Origin: Denitromonas ohlonensis
GTDB taxonomy: Bacteria; Pseudomonadota; Gammaproteobacteria; Burkholderiales; Rhodocyclaceae
Reading direction: 5' to 3'
Length of the DNA: 64,000 bases
Assembly (NCBI RefSeq): GCF_007625205.1
Contig: NZ_VMNI01000002.1
Coordinates: 124,001-188,000 of the forward strand
Part shown: piece by piece, positions 1 to 9,119 of the stretch
Position numbering within the stretch: position 1 is the first letter of the stretch
How the letters are laid out: every line of letters starts with the position of its first letter
Program-made: the position numbers and the translations under genes
The notes under the pieces: generated by a model
Databases searched by the model: none
What the model was told of the DNA's origin: nothing
Seen by the model: only the letters and a program-made list of their open reading frames with translations

Positions 1-2698
1 GGCCCAGCGCGATGTACTTGTTGTAGGTGCTGACGTAATCGCGCTCGACGACCTTCAGGATCGGCATGGTCTTGCCCGGAATCGGCTCGCACTCGCCCAG
101 TTTCCAGTCACGCGCTTCACCCAGCGGCTGCGCCAGTTCCATGGCCGAGTCGTGCTGCATGGGCAGCGCGACCAGATCCTTGGCGTCGGGCAGGTGCTTG
201 GCGGCGAGCTTGGAGAACTCCTTGGACAGTCGCTTGAAGATCTGCCAGTCGGACTTGGACTCCCAGCCCGGCGTGACGGCTTCACCCAGCGGGTGGATGA
301 AGGGGTGCATGTCGGTGGTGTTGAGGTCGTTCTTCTCGTACCAGGTAGCCGTCGGCAGAATGATGTCCGAGTAGGCACCGGTGGAGTTGAGGCGGAAGTT
401 GATGTCCACCATCAGGTCCAGCTTGCCGGTCGGGCCTTCTTCACGCCACTTCACTTCCTTGCAGCCGTTGCCGGCGCCGCCTTCGCTCATCACGCCGTTT
501 TGCGCGCCGAGCAAGTGCTTGAGGAAGTACTCGTGGCCCTTGGCGGACGAACCGATCAGGTTGGCGCGCCAGACGATCAGGTTACGCGGCCAGTTCTCTT
601 CGGCATCCGGATCGGCAAAGGCCATGTCCAGCTTGCCGCTCTTGAGCTGCTCAACCACGTACTTCGACACGCCGGCTTCATCAGTGGCACCGGCGTTTTC
701 GGCTTCGGCGACCAGTTCGACCGGATTACGGTTGAAGTGCGGCATCGACGGCAGCCAGCCCATGCGGGTGGCCTTGACGTTGTAGTCGGCCAGGGTCAAG
801 CCCTTGTTGCGGTTCTTGCCGGCCGGCGACATCAGCGCGTCGGCGTCGATGGTCTCGTAGCGCCACTGGTCGGTGTGGAAATACCAGTAGGACGTGGAGT
901 TCATGTGGCGCGGCGGACGCTGCCAGTCAAGCGCGAAGGCGATCGGTGCCCAGCCGGCTTGCGGGCGCAGTTTTTCCTGGCCCACGTAGTGCGCCCAGCC
1001 ACCGCCAGTCTGACCCACACAGCCGCACATGTGCAGCAGGTTCATGATCGAGCGGTAGGCCAGATCGTTGTGGTACCAGTGGTTGATGGCCGCGCCCATG
1101 ATGATCATGGACTTGCCCTTGGTACGCGAGGCGTTGTCGGCAAACTCGCGACCGGTGCGCTCCATGTCAGCGGCTTTGACGCCGGTGTACTTGGCCGCCC
1201 AGGCCGGCGTGTAGGCCACATCAGCGTCGTCGTAGGACGAGGCCACATTGCCGCCACCGAGGCCACGATCGATACCGTATTGCGCCACTTGCAGGTCGAA
1301 CACCGAGGCGACATACACCGTCTCGCCCGAGGCCAGCGTCAGCTGACGCACCGGCACATTGCGGTACAGCAGTTCGTCTTCACCCGGCGTGAAGTGCGGG
1401 AAACCGACCGACACCACGGCGTCGCGGTTGTCGATGCAGGTCAGCTCCGCTTCGGTCTCGGCTTGATCGGCACCGGATTTCTCGAGCAGGTTCCACTTGC
1501 CCTCTTCGCCCCAGCGGAAACCGATCGAACCGTTCGGCGCGATGAAGCGCTTGCCCTTGCTGTCGAAAACAATGGTTTTCCATTCGGGGTTGTTCGCTTC
1601 ACCCAGGCCGCCATCGAAGTCGGAGGCGCGCAGGTTGCGGTCGCTCACGAAGCCATCTTCATGGGCGCGCAGAATGACCTGCATCGGCAGGTCGGTGTAC
1701 TTGCGGGCGTATTCCTGGAAGTACGGGTCTTGCTTGTCGATGTAGAACTCTTTGAGCGCGACATGGCCCATGGCCAGGAAGGCTGCGCCGTCGGTACCCT
1801 GCTTGACCGGCATCCAAAGATCGGCAAATTTCACGTACTCGGCGTAATCCGGCGCCATGGAGACGATCTTGGTGCCCTTGTAGCGCACCTCGGTAGCGAA
1901 GTGGGCATCCGGCGTGCGGGTCATCGGCAGGTTGGCGCCGGTGATGATCAGGTAGGTCGAGTTGTACCAGTCGGCCGCTTCGGGCACGTCGGTCTGCTCA
2001 CCCCAGGTCTGCGGGCTGGCAGCCGGCAGGTCGCAATACCAGTCGTAGAACGAACCGCAGGCAGCACCGATCAGCGACAGGTAACGCGAACCGGCGGCAT
2101 AGGAAATCATCGACATCGCGGGGATCGGCGAGAAACCGTAGATGCGATCCGGGCCCCACTTCTTGATGGTGTAGACGTTGGCGGCGGCGACGATCTCGCT
2201 CACCTCGTTCCAGCTCGTGCGGACAAAGCCGCCCAGGCCGCGCACACGCACGTATTTGTCGCGCTTCTTCTGGTCTTTCTGGATCGCTTCCCAGGCTTCG
2301 ACGGGGTCCTTGCCGCTCTGACGCTCGGCGCGATACAGCTCGAGCAGGCGGCCGCGGATCATCGGGTGCTTGATGCGGTGCGGCGAGTACAGATACCACG
2401 AGAACGAGGCGCCCCGCTGGCAGCCGCGCGGCTCATGGTTGGGCAGATCCTCGCGGGTACGCGGGTAGTCGGTCTGCTGCATTTCGAACGACACCAGCCC
2501 GTTCTTGACGAAGATCCGCCACGAGCAGCCACCGGTACAGTTCACGCCGTGGGTGGAACGCACCACCTTGTCATGACGCCAGCGGTTGCGGTAAGCGTCT
2601 TCCCAGTTGCGGTCTTCGTCGGTGACGATGCCGTGACCATTGGAGAACGTTTCTTTAATCCGTTCTAAGAACTTCAGTCGATCCAGAAAGTGACTCAC
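1..2698 (-). CDS. narG: Respiratory nitrate reductase alpha subunit NarG (3' end outside window)
   Basis: Catalytic Mo-bis-MGD subunit of the membrane-bound nitrate reductase NarGHI, which reduces nitrate to nitrite with quinol electrons on the cytoplasmic face. The visible 899 codons (family about 1,230-1,260) read M-S-H-F-L-D-R-L and contain the His/Cys [4Fe-4S] ligands H50, C54, C58 (HGVNCTGGCSW) and C93, plus the ADWYNS segment that carries the Mo-ligand Asp in E. coli NarG. The start is a GTG at 2698, with an AGAAGGAG Shine-Dalgarno about 7 bases upstream and no ATG nearby. It lies 64 bp downstream of narK2 on the same strand, the usual narK1-narK2-narG order. The rest of narG and presumably narHJI lie beyond the left edge. 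The family call is secure. Confidence 0.97.
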   Translation of the reverse strand, partial: MSHFLDRLKFLERIKETFSNGHGIVTDEDRNWEDAYRNRWRHDKVVRSTHGVNCTGGCSWRIFVKNGLVSFEMQQTDYPRTREDLPNHEPRGCQRGASFSWYLYSPHRIKHPMIRGRLLELYRAERQSGKDPVEAWEAIQKDQKKRDKYVRVRGLGGFVRTSWNEVSEIVAAANVYTIKKWGPDRIYGFSPIPAMSMISYAAGSRYLSLIGAACGSFYDWYCDLPAASPQTWGEQTDVPEAADWYNSTYLIITGANLPMTRTPDAHFATEVRYKGTKIVSMAPDYAEYVKFADLWMPVKQGTDGAAFLAMGHVALKEFYIDKQDPYFQEYARKYTDLPMQVILRAHEDGFVSDRNLRASDFDGGLGEANNPEWKTIVFDSKGKRFIAPNGSIGFRWGEEGKWNLLEKSGADQAETEAELTCIDNRDAVVSVGFPHFTPGEDELLYRNVPVRQLTLASGETVYVASVFDLQVAQYGIDRGLGGGNVASSYDDADVAYTPAWAAKYTGVKAADMERTGREFADNASRTKGKSMIIMGAAINHWYHNDLAYRSIMNLLHMCGCVGQTGGGWAHYVGQEKLRPQAGWAPIAFALDWQRPPRHMNSTSYWYFHTDQWRYETIDADALMSPAGKNRNKGLTLADYNVKATRMGWLPSMPHFNRNPVELVAEAENAGATDEAGVSKYVVEQLKSGKLDMAFADPDAEENWPRNLIVWRANLIGSSAKGHEYFLKHLLGAQNGVMSEGGAGNGCKEVKWREEGPTGKLDLMVDINFRLNSTGAYSDIILPTATWYEKNDLNTTDMHPFIHPLGEAVTPGWESKSDWQIFKRLSKEFSKLAAKHLPDAKDLVALPMQHDSAMELAQPLGEARDWKLGECEPIPGKTMPILKVVERDYVSTYNKYIALG

Positions 2699-2762
2699 TT
2701 GATGCTCCTTCTAACTTGTGAGGTACAGGGCGACGCCGCCGCGCTGCCGTGGGGCTGCATGC

Positions 2763-4424
2763 TCAGGGGTTTTTTACGTAAGCGTTGGGACGCAGGTAGA
2801 ACCACCAGTTAATAACCAGGCACACCGCGTAAAACACCGCGAAGCCATACATGGCGTTCTCCGGCGTACCGGCGTGGATTTGTCCGCCAATCATGGTCGG
2901 GGCAACAAAAGACCCGTAGGCCGCCACCGCGGACGTCCAACCCAACACGGGGCCGGCCTGTTCGCGGTTGAAGATGTGGCCCACCGAGCGGAAGGTCGAG
3001 CCGTTACCAACGCCCGACGCGAGGAAAAGCGACGAAAAGAGCAGCATGAAGACCAGGAAGTACTGCTCCGGCGTCTCGGAGTGAAAGGCCAGGAACATCA
3101 CGTAGCCCGTGGCGACCGAGGCCACCGCCATCACTGCTGATACCGCCTGCGTCACGATGGAGCCGCCAAGCTTGTCGGAGATCCAGCCGCCAAACGGACG
3201 TGCCGCCGCGCCCACAAAGGGGCCGATCCAGGCGTAGGTCAGCGCGGAGGGCGCGGCCGGGTTCTTGACGTGAGTCCACACTCCCGTCGCCGCATCCAGA
3301 ATGTGCTTGTCACCAAAGATCACTGTGATCGCCAGCGGCAGCGCCAGCGAGAAGCCAATGAAGGAGCCGAAGGTCACGACATAGAGCGCGGTCATGGCCC
3401 AGGTGTGCTTGTTCGAGAAGATCGCGAACTGCTTCGCAACGTTCTCCTTCATTGGGCCGAACGCCGCAAGCTTCATGATCAACAGCGCCATCACGATGTC
3501 GAATGGCACCAGAAACCACGCGTTGATCAGGCCCAGGCCGGTCGGTGCCGGCAGGTAAAGGTAAAGACCGACAATCGCGGGAATGAAGGCCAGCGTGTAG
3601 AGCCAGGTGATCTTGGAGAAGCTGGCGACGACGCCCGTCTGCGGTGAGACCGAACGCAGATTGTTCATGCCAAACCAGGCGGCAATCGACACCGGCACGA
3701 GAATCAGAATGCCCACGAAACCGGCGTTCTGGATGTAGGTGGGCGCGCCCGCCGGAATCTTGCCAAACAACCAGCCCGAGTCCTTGACGAGTGTCATCGG
3801 CTCGCCGCCGATGGCGCCAAACAGGCCAACGGTCATGAACAGCGGAATGAAAATCTGGGTCGCGGTCACACCGAAGTTGCCCAGACCGGCATTCAGCCCC
3901 AGGGCGGTACCCTGCAGCCGCTTGGGAAAGAAGGGGTTGATGTTTGACATGGAGCTGGCGAAGTTGCCACCGCCCACACCGGACCACAGCGCCAGCAGCT
4001 GAAATACCCACAGCGGAAGATCCTGGTGTTGCAGCGCGATACCGGTACCGACGACCGGCGTCAGCAGCATCGCCGTGGTCAGGAAGATGGTGTTGCGCCC
4101 ACCGGCGAGTCGAATGAAGAACGACGAGGGGATACGCATCGTCGCGCCCGACAGACCGGAGATCGCGGTCAGCGTAAACAGCTGCTCCTTGGAGAAGGGG
4201 AAGCCGAGGTTCAGCATCTGCACCGAGATGATTCCCCACATCGCCCACACCGCGAATCCGCAGTACAACGCCGGGATCGAGATCCACAGGTTGCGGTTGG
4301 CGATGCGCTTGCCGGTACTCTCCCAGAACTTCTCGTCCTCGGGATCCCAGTGCGCTACGTCCGCACCACCTTTGTTCTGTGTTGCGAGCGGCACGCGCTC
4401 GACACGGCTGGAATTCACATTCAC
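2763..4424 (-). CDS. narK2: NarK2-type nitrate/nitrite antiporter (MFS)
   Basis: Major facilitator of the nitrate/nitrite porter family, 553 aa. It probably exchanges cytoplasmic nitrite for external nitrate to feed NarGHI. After a hydrophilic N-tail of about 45 residues come about 12 membrane segments. Visible family signatures are the GATMRIPSS segment with a substrate-binding Arg near residue 96, the Gly-rich GLNAGLGNFGVTATQ nitrate signature, and ARPFGGWISDK in the second half, which carries the second binding Arg. It begins 16 bp after the narK1 stop, so the two are co-transcribed, and narG follows. Antiport rather than symport is inferred from similarity to the second member of paired NarK proteins. 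The long N-tail and loops make it longer than E. coli NarK (463 aa). Confidence 0.93.
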   Translation of the reverse strand: MNVNSSRVERVPLATQNKGGADVAHWDPEDEKFWESTGKRIANRNLWISIPALYCGFAVWAMWGIISVQMLNLGFPFSKEQLFTLTAISGLSGATMRIPSSFFIRLAGGRNTIFLTTAMLLTPVVGTGIALQHQDLPLWVFQLLALWSGVGGGNFASSMSNINPFFPKRLQGTALGLNAGLGNFGVTATQIFIPLFMTVGLFGAIGGEPMTLVKDSGWLFGKIPAGAPTYIQNAGFVGILILVPVSIAAWFGMNNLRSVSPQTGVVASFSKITWLYTLAFIPAIVGLYLYLPAPTGLGLINAWFLVPFDIVMALLIMKLAAFGPMKENVAKQFAIFSNKHTWAMTALYVVTFGSFIGFSLALPLAITVIFGDKHILDAATGVWTHVKNPAAPSALTYAWIGPFVGAAARPFGGWISDKLGGSIVTQAVSAVMAVASVATGYVMFLAFHSETPEQYFLVFMLLFSSLFLASGVGNGSTFRSVGHIFNREQAGPVLGWTSAVAAYGSFVAPTMIGGQIHAGTPENAMYGFAVFYAVCLVINWWFYLRPNAYVKNP

Positions 4425-4440
4425 CCCCTCGTTTTTTGAA

Positions 4441-5688
4441 TCAAGACTTTGTCGCCGCCGAGTGCATCACGTCGGTCGCGCGCACCTCGGTCCAGTACAT
4501 CCAGATGAGCGATACCCAGGTCACGCCATAGAGCAACATGAAGCAGCTGGAGCGCACGCCGGTCAGATCGACCATTGCGCCAAACAGGATCGGCAGCAGG
4601 AAGCCACCCAGGCCACCGACGAGACCGACGATGCCGGACACCGCGCCGATGTCATGCGGGAACTCGTCGGAGATGTACTTGAAGACAGAGGCCTTGCCGA
4701 ACGCAAAGGCCACGCCCACGGCGAACAACAACACCGTAAACATCCACGGATTGAGTCCAATATCGAAGGTCTTGGGACCGCTGACTGTCTGAACGGTGAG
4801 ATGCGTCTGCGGGTAAGAGAGCAGGAACAGGCAGATCCACGACACCCACATCACCCACCAGGTGACCTTGTGCGCGCCGAAGCGGTCGGAAAACCAGCCA
4901 CCGAAAGCACGCAGGATGCCGCCCGGCAACGAAAACGCCGCCGCCAGCAAGGCCGCCATCTGCAGCGAAAAGCCGTACTCGGTGACGTAGTACTTGGTCA
5001 TCCACAAGGCGAGCGCCACATAACCGCCAAACACGATGGAGTAGTACTGGCAGTACTTCCATACGCGCGGGTCTTTCAAGGCGCGCAGCTGTTCAGCAAA
5101 GCTCACATGCGAGGCGACGCGATGAGTGGGGTTGTCATAGCTGAAGACCCAGAACGCAAGCGCAGTCACCAACATCGCGATGGCATACACCGTCGGCACC
5201 ATCTCCCAGCCCCAACCGGCGACAATCGCAGGCGCCACGAACTTGGTCAGCGCCGCACCCGAGTTGCCGGCGCCGAAGATGCCCATTGCCAGGCCTTGGC
5301 GACTGCGTTCGAACCAGCGGGCGCAGTAGGCAATGCCGACCGAGAACGAACCGCCGGCCAGGCCGACGAACAAGCCGATCACCAGAAATTGCCAGTACTC
5401 GGTGGCGTGGCCGATGAGATAGATCGGCAGCACCGTGCTAAGCATCAACACGAAGAAGACCAGCCGGCCGCCGTACTTGTCGCCCCACAGACCGAGCGGC
5501 AGACGCACCAGCGCACCGGTGAGCACCGGCATCGAGGCCAGCAGGCCAAACTGGGTTTCGTTAAGGTTGAGCTGGGCCTTGATGGGCACGCCGATGACCG
5601 CGAAGATCATCCACACCGCAAAGCACACCGTGAAGGCCACCGTACTCGACGAGAGCACCGAAATCTGCTGATAACGCAGTGTCGCCAT
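4441..5688 (-). CDS. narK1: NarK1-type nitrate/proton symporter (MFS)
   Basis: Nitrate importer of the NarK/NasA branch of the major facilitator superfamily, 415 aa with about 12 membrane segments. The first half has the nitrate signature FGAGNSGAALTKF and the Arg-containing VRLPLGLWGDKYGG. The second half has RAFGGWFSDRFGAHK. Paired NarK proteins usually divide the work: the first (this type) imports nitrate with protons to start respiration, the second exchanges nitrate for nitrite; that split is inferred here. The start is placed at the ATG at 5688, 10 bases after a perfect AGGAGG. The longer open frame to 5793 has a non-hydrophobic, Cys-rich leader and is unlikely. It is the first gene of the nar operon and lies about 117 bp downstream of a CTAG-type inverted repeat. 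Confidence 0.93.
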   Translation of the reverse strand: MATLRYQQISVLSSSTVAFTVCFAVWMIFAVIGVPIKAQLNLNETQFGLLASMPVLTGALVRLPLGLWGDKYGGRLVFFVLMLSTVLPIYLIGHATEYWQFLVIGLFVGLAGGSFSVGIAYCARWFERSRQGLAMGIFGAGNSGAALTKFVAPAIVAGWGWEMVPTVYAIAMLVTALAFWVFSYDNPTHRVASHVSFAEQLRALKDPRVWKYCQYYSIVFGGYVALALWMTKYYVTEYGFSLQMAALLAAAFSLPGGILRAFGGWFSDRFGAHKVTWWVMWVSWICLFLLSYPQTHLTVQTVSGPKTFDIGLNPWMFTVLLFAVGVAFAFGKASVFKYISDEFPHDIGAVSGIVGLVGGLGGFLLPILFGAMVDLTGVRSSCFMLLYGVTWVSLIWMYWTEVRATDVMHSAATKS

Positions 5689-5796
5689 TGCCGTTTTTCC
5701 TCCTGCCGCGCACGGATGTTTCATTGCCATGCAGCGTATCGGCCAACAGGCAAGCGCAACATTGGTCGTCCGCAGGAGTTGAGCGGTGCACAAGGA

Positions 5797-5814
5797 CTAG
5801 TCAGAAAGGACTAG
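5797..5814. promoter_or_regulatory. CTAG-N10-CTAG inverted repeat upstream of narK1
   Basis: CTAGTCAGAAAGGACTAG, with 6-bp arms CTAGTC/GACTAG around 6 bases. Read on the narK1 strand it is TAGTCCT-TT-CTGACTA, a 7-2-7 arrangement like a NarL double site (TACYYMT-N2-AKRRGTA) but with G instead of C at heptamer position 3. It is centred about 117 bp upstream of the narK1 ATG. A 14/18-identical copy lies upstream of the crp/fnr-like gene. Binding by a NarL-type regulator is inference. Confidence 0.5.
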
Positions 5815-5903
5815 GCGACGGCGCATCCGGCACGGCGCGCGTCAACCGCGACATGCCGGCGCGGCGGGTCGGCCGTGCCGGACAAAAAAACCACGGATGT
5901 GGA

Positions 5904-6638
5904 TCAGGTGTTGAGCAGCGCGCTCAGCCCCTTGTAGTCGAGAATGCGGATGGTGCGCCCACCGCCTTCGATCATGCCGGCATCGCGCAGCTTGCGCAGC
6001 GCGCGGGACAGCGCCTCGCTGCTCATGTTGAGCATGGAGGCAATGGTGTATTTCGGCGCCGCCAGGTGCACCCATCCCGGCTGAACATCGCCGATCCCAT
6101 CCTGCTCAATGAGGTAGGCCGCAACCCGCTTGTAGGCAAGCAAGGGGGCGGTCTGGCTGATCGACTCGATCAAGGCCTGCACTCGGCCGGACACTTCGGA
6201 CAACATGCGCAAGGACAGTTCGTGGTCTTCGCGTACGGCCTGGCGCAAGGCATCGGAGGGCACATGCAGCAGCTCGGTCGATCGCACTGCCTGCGTCCAC
6301 GCCCGATAGCGCGACAACCGAAAAACGCCAATCTCACCGAAAAAACGCTTTTCGGTGAAGAGTTCGATCACTTTTTCGCGCCCGTCGGGCTCCAGGGCGA
6401 GCAGCTTGATGCTGCCTTCGAGCACAAAAAACAAGCCCGTCGGCACCGAGCCACGACGAAACACGATCTCCTCACGCTCATAGCGCAGTCGGGTTGCCTC
6501 CTGCGCCAGCAACTCGAGCGTGCGAGCCTGCAGACCTTTGAGCAAGGGCATCGACCGGAGCACGGAGATGACCTCGGCCTGACCCTCTGCGTGGCCAGCA
6601 GCCAAATGCCGTCGTGCCTGACTGATCCTCATGTCCAT
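5904..6638 (-). CDS. Crp/Fnr-family transcriptional regulator next to the nar genes
   Basis: Transcription factor of 244 aa with an N-terminal cyclic-nucleotide-binding-like beta barrel (EREEIVFRRGSVPTGLFFV and the FFGEIGVF region) and a C-terminal winged helix (YTIASMLNMSSEALSRALR recognition segment). The four-Cys N-terminal motif of oxygen-sensing FNR is absent from the chosen product, so a [4Fe-4S] sensor is unlikely; Dnr-like or other effector sensing remains possible. Start: ATG at 6638 with GAGG upstream. A TTG at 6743 would add 35 residues including two Cys, but has poor support. It is read in the same direction as narK1 and sits 215 bp upstream of it. The gene and narK1 share a CTAG-type inverted repeat, which suggests co-regulation. 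The target genes are unknown. Confidence 0.85.
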   Translation of the reverse strand: MDMRISQARRHLAAGHAEGQAEVISVLRSMPLLKGLQARTLELLAQEATRLRYEREEIVFRRGSVPTGLFFVLEGSIKLLALEPDGREKVIELFTEKRFFGEIGVFRLSRYRAWTQAVRSTELLHVPSDALRQAVREDHELSLRMLSEVSGRVQALIESISQTAPLLAYKRVAAYLIEQDGIGDVQPGWVHLAAPKYTIASMLNMSSEALSRALRKLRDAGMIEGGGRTIRILDYKGLSALLNT

Positions 6639-6780
6639 ACGTACCTCGTCGCGCCGCCAGGGAGGCACATCGGCGGCGACAACAGCGCGCACGGCCGGAG
6701 CCTCTACGGGGGACACAATACGAAGACACGCTGAGCACGACAATCGGCCGGACGACCACCCCCCGAATGACCGAGGCGAT

Positions 6781-6798
6781 CTAGCCCAAAAGAACTAG
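6781..6798. promoter_or_regulatory. CTAG-N10-CTAG inverted repeat upstream of the Crp/Fnr-like gene
   Basis: CTAGCCCAAAAGAACTAG lies between the relA stop and the regulator start. It matches the element at 5797-5814 at 14 of 18 positions, including both CTAG ends and their spacing. On the minus strand it reads TAGTTCT-TT-TGGGCTA, again a 7-2-7 heptamer layout with G at position 3. A shared operator is inferred; no transcription start is known. Confidence 0.5.
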
Positions 6799-6832
6799 GT
6801 CGCCCGCGCTATGCCGCGAGGGCCGATTGCGC

Positions 6833-9034
6833 TCACGTGCGGCGGGCCTGATCGACACCGACGACATCCCCCATCAGCAAGAGCGCGCGCTGGATCTGCT
6901 GCGAGCCATTGACCTCGATGGTGAAGCGCATGCGCGCCTTGCCTTTTCGGGTGAGGGTGTTGACGGCAATGACATTGAGCTTTTCTCGCGAGAGCACATC
7001 CGACAGGTCACGCAGGAGACCTTGACGGTCGCTGGCATCGACAATCACATCCACCGGATAGCGGCTGCCCGGCGCATCCACCCCGTCCCCCCAGGTGGCC
7101 GGAATGGCGCGCTCGGGATGGCGCTTGAGCAAGGCCTGGAAATCGGGGCAATCGACCCGGTGCACCGACACGCCGCGCCCGCGGGTGACGAAGCCTTCCA
7201 CCGCGTCCGGCGGCGCCGGCTTGCAACAGCGCGCCAGCGAGGTCATCAGCTTGCCAACGCCGACCACCAGAATATCGTCATCGTTGCTGCGCTGGTGGCT
7301 GCGCCCAATGACCACGTCGTCAGCGACGGGGGGCGCCGCCTCTTGTGCGTGTGTGGCCAACTGCACCGCGCGCGGCCCCACCTCGCCACGGCCGGCCGCC
7401 ACAAACATGGCTTCGGCATTCTTGAAGCCCAGGCGCTGCGCCAGCGTGTCGTTGTTGAACTGGGTCTGCCCTTCGCGCTGCAACTCACGGTGAATCACGG
7501 CCCGACCGCGATCGAGCAATTCGCCCTGCTCCTGCTGCGCGAAGTATTGCTTGATCTTGCGCCGCGCCTTTCCGGTGGTGACGTAGTTTTGCTGCGGATT
7601 GAGCCAGTCCCGCGACGGGCCGCCCTCCTTGGCGGCGGTGATTTCTACCGTCTGCCCGCTCTCCAGCGGCTTGTTCAGCGGAATCAGATGGCCATCGATC
7701 TTGGCGCCACGGCAACGATGCCCCAGGTCGGAGTGCAGCGCATAGGCGAAATCCACCGCCGTCGCGCCGCGCGGCAAGTCGACCACCCGTCCCTGCGGCG
7801 TCATCACATACAGCGTGTCGTCGAGCGAAGCGTCGCGGTATTTTTCTTCCCAATGGTCGGCATCGGTCACCTCATCGCGCCAGGACAGCAGGTCACGCAA
7901 CAAGGCAATTTTTTCGTCGTAAGTGCCGCCACTGCCACCGCTGCCTTCTTTGTAACGCCAGTGCGCAGCCACGCCAAATTCGGCGTGCTGGTGCATGTCC
8001 TCGGTGCGGATCTGCACTTCGAGCGCACGGCCATCGGCCGCGCGCACGGCGGTGTGCAGCGACTGGTAGTTATTGCCCTTGGGCTTCAGGATGTAGTCGT
8101 CGTATTCCCTCGGGATCGGCGTCCACAACTGATGCACGATGCCGAGCACGGCGTAACAGTCGCGCACCTGCTTGACCAGCACGCGCAGCGCCCGCACGTC
8201 GTACACCTGCTCAAAGTCCAGATCCTTCGACTGCATCTTGTTGTAGATGCTGTAGATGTGCTTGGGTCGGCCATAGACCTCGCCCTTGATGCCCGCGTCG
8301 GCCATCTCCTGGCGCAAACGGGTCACCGCGTCGGTAATGAACTGCTCGCGCTCGACCCGACGCTCATCGAGCATCTTGGCGATCCGCTTGTAAGTGGCCG
8401 GCTCCAGAAAGCGGAAGGACAGGTCCTCCAGCTCCCACTTGAGTTGCCACACCCCCAGCCGATTGGCCAGCGGCGCATAGATGTCCAGGCTTTCGCGTGC
8501 GGCGTCTTGCTGCTCATCCTCGTCCGGATGTTCGGCGTAGTAGCGCAAGGTCTGGGTACGCGAGGCCAGGCGCAGCAACACCACGCGGATGTCCTCGACC
8601 ATGGCCAGCAGCATCTTGCGCAGGGTTTCGGACTGCTGACGCATTTCGGGCGCGCGATTGGTGGCCGTCTTGCGCGTGATTACCCGCAAGCCATTCAGCC
8701 GGTACAGCCCGCCCACCAGCTTGGCCACCCGCGCGCCGAAGTGCTTCTCGAGATACTCGGTGGCGTTATCCATGTGGCTGTGCAGCGCAAACAGCAAGGC
8801 TGCCAAGCGCGCATCGCCATCCATCTTGAGCGACACGCAGATCAGCGCCATCCCCAGCGCATGGCGCAAGGTCGGCTCGCCGGTGCCCAGCGGCTGCTGG
8901 CTGTAGAGCTCGGTGATCAGCGACAGGGCCGCTTCAATGCGCGGCCGGTCGGCCTCGGGCAAGCCTTCGCAGATACGATCGACCGGTGGCGTTTCCGAGT
9001 CGGCGTAGGAAATAGCGTGAGTGACGGATACCAT
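6833..9034 (-). CDS. relA: GTP pyrophosphokinase RelA, (p)ppGpp synthetase
   Basis: Long RelA/SpoT-homologue enzyme, 733 aa, that makes (p)ppGpp from GTP/GDP and ATP in the stringent response. Order: a pseudo-hydrolase region at about 50-190, where the HD motif is replaced by ALHSHMDN; the synthetase domain at about 240-360 with the acidic EYDD variant (RelA type ExDD, not SpoT RxKD) and GNNYQSLHT; TGS at about 400-465 (VMTPQGRVVDLPRGA); the zinc-finger/helical region with RCCKPAPPDAVEGF; and a C-terminal ACT domain. The lost HD residues indicate a synthetase without hydrolase activity, so a separate SpoT must exist elsewhere. The start is ATG at 9034. It is divergent from the EamA gene at 9120, and its stop lies about 35 bp from the upstream CTAG element. 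Confidence 0.95.
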   Translation of the reverse strand: MVSVTHAISYADSETPPVDRICEGLPEADRPRIEAALSLITELYSQQPLGTGEPTLRHALGMALICVSLKMDGDARLAALLFALHSHMDNATEYLEKHFGARVAKLVGGLYRLNGLRVITRKTATNRAPEMRQQSETLRKMLLAMVEDIRVVLLRLASRTQTLRYYAEHPDEDEQQDAARESLDIYAPLANRLGVWQLKWELEDLSFRFLEPATYKRIAKMLDERRVEREQFITDAVTRLRQEMADAGIKGEVYGRPKHIYSIYNKMQSKDLDFEQVYDVRALRVLVKQVRDCYAVLGIVHQLWTPIPREYDDYILKPKGNNYQSLHTAVRAADGRALEVQIRTEDMHQHAEFGVAAHWRYKEGSGGSGGTYDEKIALLRDLLSWRDEVTDADHWEEKYRDASLDDTLYVMTPQGRVVDLPRGATAVDFAYALHSDLGHRCRGAKIDGHLIPLNKPLESGQTVEITAAKEGGPSRDWLNPQQNYVTTGKARRKIKQYFAQQEQGELLDRGRAVIHRELQREGQTQFNNDTLAQRLGFKNAEAMFVAAGRGEVGPRAVQLATHAQEAAPPVADDVVIGRSHQRSNDDDILVVGVGKLMTSLARCCKPAPPDAVEGFVTRGRGVSVHRVDCPDFQALLKRHPERAIPATWGDGVDAPGSRYPVDVIVDASDRQGLLRDLSDVLSREKLNVIAVNTLTRKGKARMRFTIEVNGSQQIQRALLLMGDVVGVDQARRT

Positions 9035-9119
9035 GACTGCAATTATCTCTCATTGAGCAGATTGGATGCCCCGATGATAATCGCGCCGCCTTCCGACTGC
9101 CTTACACCGACCTCTCCCT

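Noticed and set aside
152-2668. Long open frame (838 codons) on the plus strand
   Set aside because: It lies opposite narG, whose product is unmistakable; the plus-strand frame has His/Val/Arg-rich composition and no family signature.
5779-5793. Possible FNR box upstream of narK1 (TTG...CAA dyad)
   Set aside because: The halves are separated by 9 bases instead of 8 and inner bases do not match TTGAT/ATCAA.
6639-6743. N-terminal extension of the Crp/Fnr-like protein from a TTG start
   Set aside because: It would add an Arg/Val-rich leader with CSAC, tempting as an FNR Cys motif, but it lacks a good ribosome site and the FNR Cys spacing.
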